Source of the DNA: Bacteroidia bacterium
Lineage (GTDB): Bacteria; Bacteroidota; Bacteroidia; 2-12-FULL-35-15
Assembly: GCA_016786925.1 (NCBI GenBank)
Contig: JAEUTU010000128.1
Coordinates: 1-35,822, forward strand
Length of the DNA stretch: 35,822 bases
Direction: 5' to 3'
In this document: positions 7,785-15,743 of the stretch, piece after piece
Layout: the number at the start of each line of letters is the position of its first letter
Position numbering within the stretch: position 1 is the first letter of the stretch
Translations under genes and position numbers: made by a program
The notes under the pieces: generated by a model
What the model saw: only the letters and a program-made list of their open reading frames with translations
Database searches by the model: none
Told to the model about the DNA's origin: nothing

Positions 7785-8474
7785 TTAAACATAATTAATA
7801 TCAGTTCCTGCAAACGAACATAGTTTATTCCAATTAAGAATCCGAATCTTTTTACCTTCCATTTTAATTGCACTAGTTCTGACCAAATCTTTGATTATTT
7901 TATGAGCATAATTATTAGTAGTGCCAATTATTTTTGATATTTCTGATACTCGAATATCAATAATATCTTTTTCCTTATTTACGGCCTTTGCACAAGTGAT
8001 CAAAACTTCAGCAATTTGTTCTGAAGTTTTTTTATTTAAAAGAGAATTTAATCTGTTTTCAACATAGTTAACCTCCAAACACAACTCCTTAATAAACCCA
8101 AAAAGTAAATTCTTATCTGAACTAAATAACCCTACCAGCTCAGTATGACTTAAAAAATAAACTTCTGTATCAAACAAAGCTTCGATTGAATTCAAATAAG
8201 GTGCTTTATTTATAACCGATTCAATGGCAAACGTACTTCCACTATTACCTAATCCAATAATACTTTCTTTACCCGATGCACCATTTTTGTACATCTTAAC
8301 AAGTCCATTTTTTATAAATAGGACTCCCCTGAATTGGTCTTTATATGAAACAATTATTTGGCCGGTTTGAAATTTTTTAGATGGGATTGATCTCAAAAAC
8401 GACAGAGTTGCGTCATCTTTGATGTCTCTAAAAACAGGGAAACTGACTAATGAATTAATAATTAGATCGTCCAT
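7785..8474 (-). CDS. Crp/Fnr-family transcriptional regulator without N-terminal cysteines
   Basis: 229 residues from the ATG at 8474 (MDDLIINS); a longer reading would need a TTG at 8486. Residues about 15-130 are a cyclic-nucleotide-binding-like beta roll (GQIIVSYKDQFRGVLFIKNGLVKMYKNG), and the last ~75 form a winged helix (IRVSEISKIIGTTNNYAHKIIKDL). There is no Cys cluster for an FNR-type [4Fe-4S] centre, and the recognition helix lacks the E-x-x-x-R pattern seen in the second regulator at 20068-20784. It may therefore sense something else, such as heme-bound NO as in DNR proteins, or a metabolite; the ligand cannot be read. It lies between norCB and proline dehydrogenase on the same strand and has its own ATGA-N6-TCAT promoter. 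Confidence 0.85.
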   Translation of the reverse strand: MDDLIINSLVSFPVFRDIKDDATLSFLRSIPSKKFQTGQIIVSYKDQFRGVLFIKNGLVKMYKNGASGKESIIGLGNSGSTFAIESVINKAPYLNSIEALFDTEVYFLSHTELVGLFSSDKNLLFGFIKELCLEVNYVENRLNSLLNKKTSEQIAEVLITCAKAVNKEKDIIDIRVSEISKIIGTTNNYAHKIIKDLVRTSAIKMEGKKIRILNWNKLCSFAGTDINYV

Positions 8475-8496
8475 TTTAATTCTCAATTACTGCGAA

Positions 8497-8541
8497 CAAA
8501 GTTATAGCTATAGGCAAACGATATACTATGACATGAGTCAT
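8497..8541 (-). promoter_or_regulatory. FNR-like box and promoter of the crp-proline dehydrogenase unit
   Basis: Palindrome ATGACATGAGTCAT at 8528-8541 (arms ATGAC/GTCAT). On the minus strand a perfect Bacteroidota -7 element TAACTTTG occupies 8504-8497, its first base 30.5 bases from the palindrome centre. Transcription would start about 8490, 15 or so bases before the ATG at 8474. The same 14-mer recurs at 27022. Confidence 0.75.
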
Positions 8542-8546
8542 GATAT

Positions 8547-9881
8547 TTAGCGAGAAAAAATAAATTTTATTGAATTTCTTAAAGGGAAGATCAAGATCAT
8601 AAACAAAGCAACAAACATTAACATTCCCGTAACAGAAAACAGTATCATATAAGGCTCAATTTTATTCATAATTTCATAAAAACCTATGTTATCTCTCACT
8701 AGACTAATTCCTTTTATTGCACCCGCAGCTATCAATGTCAACCAAAAAAGCAACAAGAATATATTAAACAATACAAAGCCAATGGTTATTATTTTTTTTT
8801 GAAAATGAGTATACTCAACAGCAACTATTTTATCGATAGCATAGAAGCAAGAAGCTAGCAAAATCATGGTATTAATTCCTATTGTGCTACCCATTGCATG
8901 AGCCACCGTTATATGAGTACCATGTGTATAAATATTGACAGCCGGTATAGAGATCAAGATCGCCAAAACTAGATTAAGAAATATCCAAAAATCTGCAGCT
9001 ACTAAAAAGCGATAAGACAATAAATAAAAACGTTGTTGATGATCTTTTAAGGTACTCCTCCATGTCAAAATAATTTTAGCAAGCAAAAGCAACTCTGTCA
9101 TACTTATTGCATATGACAAAATACGAATCCAATGAGCTGTGGGCACATTATAAATATGATGAGCCCAACCAAACAACAAATTAATAAAACCTAAAAAAAA
9201 TGACAGGAATGCGATTCTACTTCTAGAAATAGTAGCATCGCCTTTTATTTTCTCCATCAAATAAATCGCTGTTCCGTAAACAAGCATATTCCATGACCCA
9301 ACTAAAGCGCCATATGACTTCCACTGAAAAGTCAACTCTTTTATAGCGTTTTCTTTGATCTGTGGCAAAAGCCATATATAAGATTCACTGAAAGTAAAAA
9401 GAAAAAACAATATGCCTGTTGTCCACATCCAAACATAAACAGGCCAATCAAAACTTTTTTGGAAAATGCTTTTAAAAAAATTCCAACCAAATAGCAACCA
9501 TGTCAAAACAACAGGAATTGACAAGATTGGAGGAAACTCCCAATACTCACGGCCACCGAACTTTCCTAAGAAATAACAAATTAGTATAATAATACCTGTT
9601 ATTAAAAACAAGTAAAAATGTAAGAATGCTATTTTTTTAGAAAACAAAGGCTTATTGACAATATCAGGAAGATAAAAATATATTCCTCCCATTGAAGCCA
9701 AGAAAATCCAAGATACTACTAATGAAACGTGTAAGGGGCGGGTCTTATAGAACGGAATAAAGCTAAGTGTTTCGGGAGAAAAAAATTGAATACTTGCAAT
9801 CGTTCCAAAAAAAAGCCCTCCCAATAAAGACAAAACAGCTAGAGTTATAAATAATATTTCTAATTTATTTTTCATACTCAT
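8547..9881 (-). CDS. NorB-like heme-copper oxidase family protein (divergent nitric oxide reductase large subunit)
   Basis: 444 residues with about 12 membrane helices. It aligns by eye with cytochrome c-type NorB (NO to N2O). Kept: RPLHVSLVVSW with His51 (low-spin heme), WAHHIYNVP with His241-His242 (non-heme iron ligands), and THGTHITVAHAM with His328 (heme b3). Changed relative to Pseudomonas NorB as I recall it: the second His of AHGH is Met330. The helix VI region HLWVEG aligns with YGALVG (190-195), so the third metal-ligand His and the catalytic Glu are missing. It overlaps the cytochrome c gene by 17 bases, as norC-norB pairs do. NO reduction is the likeliest job given the NO-stress genes in the window, but the altered site could mean another reaction or metal. 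Confidence 0.75.
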   Translation of the reverse strand: MSMKNKLEILFITLAVLSLLGGLFFGTIASIQFFSPETLSFIPFYKTRPLHVSLVVSWIFLASMGGIYFYLPDIVNKPLFSKKIAFLHFYLFLITGIIILICYFLGKFGGREYWEFPPILSIPVVLTWLLFGWNFFKSIFQKSFDWPVYVWMWTTGILFFLFTFSESYIWLLPQIKENAIKELTFQWKSYGALVGSWNMLVYGTAIYLMEKIKGDATISRSRIAFLSFFLGFINLLFGWAHHIYNVPTAHWIRILSYAISMTELLLLAKIILTWRSTLKDHQQRFYLLSYRFLVAADFWIFLNLVLAILISIPAVNIYTHGTHITVAHAMGSTIGINTMILLASCFYAIDKIVAVEYTHFQKKIITIGFVLFNIFLLLFWLTLIAAGAIKGISLVRDNIGFYEIMNKIEPYMILFSVTGMLMFVALFMILIFPLRNSIKFIFSR

Positions 9882-10284
9882 TCAAAAAAGAAATCGTTCC
9901 ATTAAAATTAATTTTGAATTGTTTTAATTTAGACTGTCCGGATCTATCAATATCATCTAAATAATCTAACAACTCCTCTGCCTCAATGCGTGAAATATTA
10001 AAATTGGGCATCTTATAAGTCCCATTAAGAATAAATGCCCTAGCATACTCTCTGCCTTTACCTTTCTCACTGATAATATTAGTCAAATCAGGCCCCATAT
10101 ATCCTCCTAAACCATATAACTGATGACATGCTATACAATTGTATTTCTGAAAATGTAATTTACCCTTCTGCCCGTTTTTAGAAAGAACACCGATATCTCC
10201 CTTTACCCCAGAAAAAAAAATAATAGTAGAGTATATCAAGAAAACAATTATCAAAAAAAAGAAAACATTTCTTCTAGTCACCAT
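9865..10284 (-). CDS. NorC-like membrane-anchored cytochrome c
   Basis: 139 residues from the ATG at 10284 (MVTRRNVFFF); an upstream TTG at 10314 is less likely. One N-terminal membrane anchor (about 7-25) is followed by a periplasmic mono-heme cytochrome c domain: heme attachment CIACH at 50-54, GGYMGPDLTNI, and KMPNF with Met92 as probable sixth heme ligand. This is the layout of NorC, which hands electrons to NorB. The two genes overlap and share the divergent FNR-like promoter with moeA. Length is normal for NorC. Confidence 0.85.
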   Translation of the reverse strand: MVTRRNVFFFLIIVFLIYSTIIFFSGVKGDIGVLSKNGQKGKLHFQKYNCIACHQLYGLGGYMGPDLTNIISEKGKGREYARAFILNGTYKMPNFNISRIEAEELLDYLDDIDRSGQSKLKQFKINFNGTISFLNEYEK

Positions 10285-10405
10285 TACTAGTAATTTTAAA
10301 TTTAAACCGAACAAAAGAGCAAACTTTAAAACATAGAGATCATACGGAAAGCTCTAACTATAGTGCAAACAAAATACTTAATCCACATATCAAAATTTAT
10401 TTCAA

Positions 10406-10480
10406 CAAAACTATGCCAGAGGGCAAGCACATTTTTATGATTTATATCATATTATAAATTTTAAAAAAATTATAATATTG
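10406..10480. promoter_or_regulatory. Divergent FNR-like promoter for norCB and the moeA operon
   Basis: Palindrome ATGATTTATATCAT at 10437-10450 (arms ATGAT/ATCAT). Leftward, a perfect -7 element TAGTTTTG at 10413-10406 begins 30.5 bases from the centre. Rightward, TAATATTG at 10473-10480 (one mismatch) begins 29.5 bases away. One activator site centred near -41 for both directions would switch on the NO reductase-like genes and Moco synthesis together. The rightward transcript would start almost at the moeA ATG (10484). Confidence 0.75.
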
Positions 10481-10483
10481 CGT

Positions 10484-11674
10484 ATGATTTCAGTTGAAGA
10501 AGCAAAAAATATTATTTTAAATAATACTTCTGTATTGGGTATACAAAACATTAAAGTTGAAGATGCTCTAAACAGAACTATTTCAGAAGACGTATATGCA
10601 ACTATTGACATTCCAATGTTTGATCAGGCTGCTATGGATGGATATGGAATATCGCATGATACGTTTATAAAAGGGGGAGGAATTTTTACTGCAAAAGAAA
10701 TTGCGGCAGGGGCTGATTCAAATGATCAGTTTTCAGAAGGCGAAGCCATCAGAATATTTACAGGCGCAAAAATACCTGAAGGAATAGATACAGTAATTAT
10801 ACAGGAAGATGTTTCTATAGCAAATAATGAAATTTTATTGCATTCAAATTCAATAATAAAGGGAGCAAACGTAAGAAAGAAAGGATCACAGATAAAAAAG
10901 GGAGAATGTGCAATACCCAAAGGCACGAGGTTAACGCCTCCGCTAATTGGTTTTTTAACATCATTAGGAATAAAGGAGATAAACGTTTTTGCTATCCCTG
11001 GAGTAAATATAATTATAACCGGTAACGAGCTAATTAGTGTAAACGATAATCTTGAGGGGAGTAAAGTTTTTGAATCAAATGGAATAACATTAAAATCGGC
11101 TTTGCAAATGATGGGAATAAAGGACATTTATATCCATCATTGTGGTGACAATAAAGAGGCGCTGTGCGAAATTTTAATGAAAGTAATAAAAACATCTAAC
11201 ATTATAATAATAACCGGGGGGATATCTGTTGGAAAATATGACTATACACATAGTGCATTAGAACAGATCAATGCAACTGAATTAATATATAAAGTAAAGC
11301 AAAAACCAGGAAAGCCAATGTACGTTGGAAAGAAAGGAGACGTATTAGTTTTTGGATTACCAGGCAACCCAGCTGCAGTAGTAAGCTGTTTTTACAATTA
11401 TGTCTATCCAGCCATAAAATCTGTGTGTGGGGAAAAAATAACAAGTTTAAAAAGTGTTCGACTCCCTCTACTTGATTCTTTCAGTAAGAAACAAGGATTG
11501 GCGAATTTCTTAAAAGCGAGCATACACAACAATCAGTTAAAGATACACAATGGGCAAGAGTCAAATATTCTAAACACCTTCTTAGATGCTGATGGATTAG
11601 TCTATTTATCTGAAGAAAAAGAGCAGGTTCAGGCTGGAGAAATTGCAGAAATTATCTTGTTCCCAAACACATAA
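10484..11674 (+). CDS. moeA: Molybdopterin molybdenumtransferase MoeA
   Basis: Inserts molybdate into adenylated molybdopterin, the last step of Moco formation. The start is the ATG at 10484 (MISVEEAKNII); the TTG at 10478 lies within the -7 element. 396 residues, normal for MoeA. Motifs: MFDQAAMDGYG near the N-terminus, IFTGAKIPEGIDTVIIQED, RKKGSQIKKGE, the MoCF-type IITGGISVGKYDY, GKPMYVG and VFGLPGNPAAVVSCFY. It is the first gene of a plus-strand Moco operon running to about 15336, or to 16142 with the two small genes; the modE-like gene starts 2 bases after its stop. The promoter carries an FNR-like box, so expression should rise without oxygen. Confidence 0.95.
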   Translation: MISVEEAKNIILNNTSVLGIQNIKVEDALNRTISEDVYATIDIPMFDQAAMDGYGISHDTFIKGGGIFTAKEIAAGADSNDQFSEGEAIRIFTGAKIPEGIDTVIIQEDVSIANNEILLHSNSIIKGANVRKKGSQIKKGECAIPKGTRLTPPLIGFLTSLGIKEINVFAIPGVNIIITGNELISVNDNLEGSKVFESNGITLKSALQMMGIKDIYIHHCGDNKEALCEILMKVIKTSNIIIITGGISVGKYDYTHSALEQINATELIYKVKQKPGKPMYVGKKGDVLVFGLPGNPAAVVSCFYNYVYPAIKSVCGEKITSLKSVRLPLLDSFSKKQGLANFLKASIHNNQLKIHNGQESNILNTFLDADGLVYLSEEKEQVQAGEIAEIILFPNT

Positions 11675-11676
11675 AC

Positions 11677-12009
11677 ATGTATAAAGTAAAAGGAAATATT
11701 TGGATCGAGAATGAAAATGGAACATTCATAGGCTATGGAAGAGCTATCTTACTGGAACGAGTAAAAGAATTTGGAAGTATTAGTGAAGCAGCAAAATCTA
11801 TGAAAATGTCATATAAGCATGCCTGGGAAAAATTGGATAGCATGAATAGGCAATCTAAAAGGCCGCTAATTGAAACAGTTGCTGGCGGAAAAGGTGGTGG
11901 TGGAACAAAACTAACTGAAGAAGGGATAGCTGTGCTTAAAAAGTTCTGGTTACTTTATAATGGATTTGAGAATTTCAGTAAACAAGCAACAAGTAGCTTG
12001 GATCTATAA
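11677..12009 (+). CDS. ModE-like winged-helix regulator, DNA-binding domain only (copy 1)
   Basis: 110 residues matching only the N-terminal DNA-binding domain of ModE: GYGRAILLERVKEFGSISEAAKSMKMSYKHAWEKLDSMN (given in parts: helix-turn-helix around SISEAAKSMKMSYKHAW), then PLIETVAGGKGGGGTKLTEEG, the glycine-rich wing. The molybdate-binding MOP/TOBE domains of E. coli ModE are missing, so any metal sensing must be done differently. It lies between moeA and mobA and is followed by a ModE-like 24-base operator directly before mobA. It probably adjusts Moco gene expression to molybdate supply. A paralogue is at 23263-23616. Confidence 0.85.
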   Translation: MYKVKGNIWIENENGTFIGYGRAILLERVKEFGSISEAAKSMKMSYKHAWEKLDSMNRQSKRPLIETVAGGKGGGGTKLTEEGIAVLKKFWLLYNGFENFSKQATSSLDL

Positions 12010-12021
12010 TTTTTTTATTAG

Positions 12022-12045
12022 CGTTATATTCTAAAGAAAACAACG
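12022..12045 (+). promoter_or_regulatory. ModE-like operator before mobA
   Basis: 24 bases beginning CGTTATATT and ending ACAACG, an imperfect inverted repeat (CGTTAT-N12-ACAACG). It lies 4 bases before the mobA ATG and just after CTATAATTTTTTT (12004-12016), which contains a plausible -7 element. The layout and the CGTTAT half-site resemble the E. coli ModE operator as I recall it. The same order (identical 13-mer, 5-6 bases, 24-base operator) recurs at 23611-23653. Confidence 0.55.
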
Positions 12046-12049
12046 AACA

Positions 12050-12622
12050 ATGGCAATAAAGGAGAAAATTACAGGAATAATATTAGCAGGCGGAAAAAGT
12101 TCTAGAATGGGTTTCGACAAAGGATTAATTGAGATTAATAATAAACCAATGGTTCAATATATAATAGATCAACTAAAATTAATCACTGATACTATATTAA
12201 TTATTTCGAACAATAATGAGTACAACAAATTTGGTCACACAGTGCATGCCGATTTAATAAAAAATGTTGGACCTATTGGTGGTATTTTAACCGGTTTGGA
12301 ATACTCCCAAACTAAATACAATATGGTAATTAGCTGTGACACCCCATTTATTAAAAAAAACACATTGACAGAACTCGTTAAAAAGATAGATAAGTATGAT
12401 GTAATAATTGCCTCAAATAAAGGAGAAGCACATCCTCTCTGTGGTATATATTCAAAAACAATTGCAAATCAGTTAAGAGTGCTAATTGAAAATAGACAAT
12501 TCAAAATAAGAAAAGCCATACAGCAATTTAATACAAAAGTGGTAGAATTCGAAACAACTAGTCAATTTGTAAACATAAATACTAAAGAAGAATTAAATAA
12601 TTACAAGCATAATTATCAATAA
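12050..12622 (+). CDS. mobA: Molybdenum cofactor guanylyltransferase MobA
   Basis: Adds GMP to molybdopterin, making the bis-MGD form used by DMSO-reductase-family enzymes such as nitrate reductase. 190 residues. The nucleotide-binding signature LAGGKSSRMGFDKG is at 12-25, GPIGGILTGLEYS follows at about 76-88, and the metal-binding SCDTPF near 98. Presence of mobA implies that the host has a bis-MGD enzyme outside this window. It is preceded by a ModE-like operator and followed after 2 bases by moaD. Confidence 0.93.
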   Translation: MAIKEKITGIILAGGKSSRMGFDKGLIEINNKPMVQYIIDQLKLITDTILIISNNNEYNKFGHTVHADLIKNVGPIGGILTGLEYSQTKYNMVISCDTPFIKKNTLTELVKKIDKYDVIIASNKGEAHPLCGIYSKTIANQLRVLIENRQFKIRKAIQQFNTKVVEFETTSQFVNINTKEELNNYKHNYQ

Positions 12623-12624
12623 AA

Positions 12625-12858
12625 ATGAAAATAGAAATAATGTTCTTCGGAATAATCGCTGAAATGATCGGAGCTCCAAAGCTAGAAATAACAAACTGTT
12701 ATGATACAGAAACTCTGAATAAACAACTAATAGAAAAATATCCAAAGCTAAAAAACATGAAATATGTAATAGCGGTTTATAAAGAATTGATAACATCCAA
12801 TACAACACTAAAAAATGGCGACAAAGTTGCCTTATTACCACCATTTGCAGGAGGTTAA
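12625..12858 (+). CDS. moaD: Molybdopterin synthase small subunit MoaD
   Basis: 77-residue ubiquitin-fold sulfur carrier. It ends in PPFAGG; the terminal Gly-Gly is adenylated by the MoeB-type enzyme and converted to a thiocarboxylate that donates sulfur to precursor Z. Normal length. Its stop is directly followed by the ATG of the MoeB-like gene, its activating enzyme. Confidence 0.93.
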   Translation: MKIEIMFFGIIAEMIGAPKLEITNCYDTETLNKQLIEKYPKLKNMKYVIAVYKELITSNTTLKNGDKVALLPPFAGG

Positions 12859-13983
12859 ATGTTAACAGACAAGGAAAAAAAACGTTACAATAGGCACATT
12901 CTACTCCCAGAAATCGGCTTAGCAGGGCAGGAGAAAATAAAAAATTCATCTGTCCTAATTATAGGAGCAGGAGGGTTGGGTTGCCCAATATTGCAATATC
13001 TTGCAGCTACAGGTGTTGGGTGCATCGGAATTATAGATTTTGATACCATTAGCGAAACAAACCTTCAAAGACAAGTTTTGTATAACTCAAATGAAATAGA
13101 TAAATACAAAGTTGATATTGCAGTACAAAAACTATCAAGACAAAATCCATATGTAAAATTCACTACATATTGCTATGAATTAACGAATAAAAATGCTTTA
13201 GAATTATTTCAAAAATATGATATAATAATAGATGGAACAGACAACTTCTCTTCTCGCTATTTAATAAATGACGCCTGTGCAATTACTAAAAAACCACTTA
13301 TATACGGTGCCATTCATAAATTCGAAGGTCAAGTAGCTGTATTCCATTACGCACCAGAAGGCCAACAAATCACTACAGACTACAGAGATCTTTTTCCTGA
13401 GCCTCCAGAAAATGAGCAAGCACCAAACTGTTCGGAAGCAGGTGTAATAGGTGTTTTGCCGGGTATTATAGGAACAATGCAAGCATGTGAAGCTATAAAA
13501 ATAATTACAGGCATAGGAAATCCCTTATCAGAAGAGCTATTAATTGTAAATTCTCTTAACATGGATTTTTATAAATTAAAGATTACTCCTAACGCAAAAA
13601 GAGAATCAATCACTTCTGAAAAGTTTGAAAATTATAATTACAAACAATTTTGTGGAATAGAAAATACTATTGAAATAAAGGAAATTACATGTGAAAATTT
13701 TAAAATCGAGATCAAGAATAACAGAAAGGGGTTACAAATTATAGACATACGAGATCCTAGCGAATTACCAAAGTCCGATGAACTAATTGATAAACAGATC
13801 CCTATTGAAGATCTCATTGATAGAATAAACGAAATAGAGATAAGTAAAAAAGTGATCTTAGTATGCAAAACAGGTGTAAGAAGTAAACTGGCAATCCGGA
13901 TGTTACAAAAAAAGATCAGCACAAATAATTTCTACTCTTTAAAAGGGGGGATAATCGAATGGCTAAATAACAATAAAGTATGA
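12859..13983 (+). CDS. moeB: MoeB/ThiF-type adenylyltransferase with C-terminal rhodanese domain
   Basis: Activates the C-terminus of MoaD with ATP; the rhodanese domain probably supplies sulfur. 374 residues: E1-like domain 1-~245 with the nucleotide loop GAGGLG at 36-41, DFDTISETNLQRQ at 61-72, DGTDNFSSRY at 125-134 and NCSEAGVIG near 190-198. The rhodanese domain is ~285-374 with IIDIRDPSEL and the active-site loop VCKTGVRS (Cys336). The two zinc CxxC pairs of E. coli MoeB are absent: CYRCLFP reads DYRDLFP (174-180), and the second pair is replaced by NAKRES. It overlaps moaE by ATGA. Confidence 0.92.
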   Translation: MLTDKEKKRYNRHILLPEIGLAGQEKIKNSSVLIIGAGGLGCPILQYLAATGVGCIGIIDFDTISETNLQRQVLYNSNEIDKYKVDIAVQKLSRQNPYVKFTTYCYELTNKNALELFQKYDIIIDGTDNFSSRYLINDACAITKKPLIYGAIHKFEGQVAVFHYAPEGQQITTDYRDLFPEPPENEQAPNCSEAGVIGVLPGIIGTMQACEAIKIITGIGNPLSEELLIVNSLNMDFYKLKITPNAKRESITSEKFENYNYKQFCGIENTIEIKEITCENFKIEIKNNRKGLQIIDIRDPSELPKSDELIDKQIPIEDLIDRINEIEISKKVILVCKTGVRSKLAIRMLQKKISTNNFYSLKGGIIEWLNNNKV

Positions 13984-14426
13984 AAGAGAAAAAGAAACAC
14001 AACGTATTCATTAATGGCCCAATTAGTCCTGCCTTTATTGGGGAAAGTATTGCAAAACATACTACTAAAACAACTATAGGAGCACATGACATTTTTCTGG
14101 GGCAAGTAAGGGCAGACGTAATAAACGAAAAAGTTGTTAAGGCAATAAACTATTCCTGTTATGAAGAGATGGCTGAAAGTAAATTTCATGAAATAAGAGA
14201 AGATGCATTTTCGAAATATGAACTGACATGTATGCATATTTATCATAGTATTGGCGAAGTAAATGCCGGTGAAATTTGTTTGTTTGTTTTCGTATCCTCC
14301 AAACATAGAAAAATGGCATTTGATGCATGCAGAGATATAGTTGAGCGAATAAAAAAGGATGTTCCAATTTGGGGGCAGGAAATATTTGAAGATAACACAT
14401 ACGTTTGGAAAGAAAACAAAATATAA
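13980..14426 (+). CDS. moaE: Molybdopterin synthase large subunit MoaE
   Basis: Catalytic subunit of the MoaD2-MoaE2 complex that puts two sulfurs into precursor Z. 148 residues, normal length. Signatures: [13 protein letters not shown] near the N-terminus, [33 protein letters not shown] and [16 protein letters not shown]. The usual catalytic WK(K/R)E reads WGQE here, so one of the two lysines described in E. coli MoaE is replaced; this may be a lineage variant. It overlaps the previous gene and ends 1 base before the moaC-moaB start. Confidence 0.92.
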   Translation: MKEKKKHNVFINGPISPAFIGESIAKHTTKTTIGAHDIFLGQVRADVINEKVVKAINYSCYEEMAESKFHEIREDAFSKYELTCMHIYHSIGEVNAGEICLFVFVSSKHRKMAFDACRDIVERIKKDVPIWGQEIFEDNTYVWKENKI

Positions 14427-14427
14427 A

Positions 14428-15336
14428 ATGGTAGATATAACATTTAAATCAAATACACATCGCATTGCAATAGCAGAAGCGATAGTAAGAGTAAGTAAAT
14501 CAGAAACAATTGAGGCTGTAAGAAACAAAGCGGTCCCTAAAGGAGATGTTTTTGAGATGTCAAAAACAGCAGGTCTTTTTGCGGTAAAACGAACCAGCGA
14601 TATGATCCCTGATTGCCATCCAATGCCCGTAGAATATACCAAAATAGATTTTAATATTAATGATCTAGAAATATATATTCAAATAGAGGTTCATACAATT
14701 TACAAAACCGGTGTTGAAGTAGAAGCAATGCATGGAGCTTCTGTGGTAGCACTCACAATGTATGACATGCTAAAGCCTATTGACAAAGGTATTGAGATAC
14801 GAAACATCAGACTTATTTCAAAAAAGGGAGGAAAATCCGATTTTATCGACAAGTATAGAACCGATTTGAAAGCGGCAGTAATTGTATGCTCAGATTCCAT
14901 TTCTGCCGGTAAAAAAAGTGACAAAGCAGGCAAAGCCATCATCGAAAAACTTCAAAAACACAATGTTGTAATAACAGAGTATCAAATAATTCCCGATGAA
15001 ATAAAAGAGATTCAGGCTCAAATAAATAAACTGAGTCAACAAAATAACATGATCATTTTTACAGGAGGAACAGGTCTATCCCCTAGAGATGTTACCCCGG
15101 AAGCAATAAAACCTTTATTAGACAAAGAAATACCCGGAATAGTAGAAGCAGCAAGAAATTACGGGCAAAACAGAACTCCTTATTCTATGCTATCAAGAAG
15201 CGTTGCAGGACTAATAGGAAACACATTAATACTTGCATTACCAGGATCAACTAAAGGAGCTTCAGAAAGTATGGATGCTTTATTCCCTTCAGCATTACAT
15301 GTATTTAGAATAATAGATGGGGGTCAACATTATTAA
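14428..15336 (+). CDS. MoaC-MoaB/MogA fusion protein
   Basis: 302 residues from the ATG at 14428 (MVDITFKS). The N-terminal ~145 residues are MoaC, which with MoaA makes cyclic pyranopterin monophosphate: DCHPMPVEY at 62-70, [17 protein letters not shown] at 98-114 and KKGGKSD at 132-138. Residues ~146-302 are a MoaB/MogA-type domain, which adenylates molybdopterin before MoeA acts: [36 protein letters not shown] at 211-226, and [11 protein letters not shown] near the end. MoaC-MoaB fusions are known in other bacteria. moaA, the radical SAM partner of MoaC, is not in the window. Confidence 0.92.
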   Translation: MVDITFKSNTHRIAIAEAIVRVSKSETIEAVRNKAVPKGDVFEMSKTAGLFAVKRTSDMIPDCHPMPVEYTKIDFNINDLEIYIQIEVHTIYKTGVEVEAMHGASVVALTMYDMLKPIDKGIEIRNIRLISKKGGKSDFIDKYRTDLKAAVIVCSDSISAGKKSDKAGKAIIEKLQKHNVVITEYQIIPDEIKEIQAQINKLSQQNNMIIFTGGTGLSPRDVTPEAIKPLLDKEIPGIVEAARNYGQNRTPYSMLSRSVAGLIGNTLILALPGSTKGASESMDALFPSALHVFRIIDGGQHY

Positions 15337-15350
15337 ACAATAGACAGAAT

Positions 15351-15740
15351 ATGATAGTAAATGATTTTAATGTCAATTTCAACATGTATGAAAATATGGC
15401 GATTTGGCAAATAGCTAATTTGGATGATTTTTTTAAAAGCCATGAGATGCTGGAGGAGATCTTCAAAAAAGAATATGGTTTTCCATTTAATGAACGTATT
15501 GAAGAAAAAAATAACTTTATTGATAAAGATATAGAAGTTACATCAAAATTACTGGATTATTTTGGGGACAAGTATTTTCTTGTATTCACCAATAAGGACT
15601 CATCTCACAATATCTTAAAAGAATTACAGGACAAAAAAATCATAAATTTTGGAATGGATATTTATGTTTTACATCCAGATAAAGTATATGTACTGGAAAT
15701 GGATAAAACTAAAGATCTGCAAAAATATGATAAGATATAA
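15351..15740 (+). CDS. Unknown protein, 129 residues, tail of the Moco operon
   Basis: Not recognised. The product is soluble and acidic-to-neutral with mixed alpha/beta character (YFLVFTNKDSSHNILKELQ, DIYVLHPDKVYVLEM) and no Cys or His cluster. It starts 14 bases after the MoaC-MoaB stop and ends 3 bases before the next gene, so it belongs to the same transcript. Co-expression with Moco genes is the only functional clue. Confidence 0.6.
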   Translation: MIVNDFNVNFNMYENMAIWQIANLDDFFKSHEMLEEIFKKEYGFPFNERIEEKNNFIDKDIEVTSKLLDYFGDKYFLVFTNKDSSHNILKELQDKKIINFGMDIYVLHPDKVYVLEMDKTKDLQKYDKI

Positions 15741-15743
15741 TAA

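Noticed and set aside
13932..14642. Long open frame on the minus strand opposite moaE and moaC
   Set aside because: It is antisense to two clearly conserved genes; its product is low-complexity Phe/Cys/Ile-rich with no motif, as expected for a shadow frame in AT-rich DNA.
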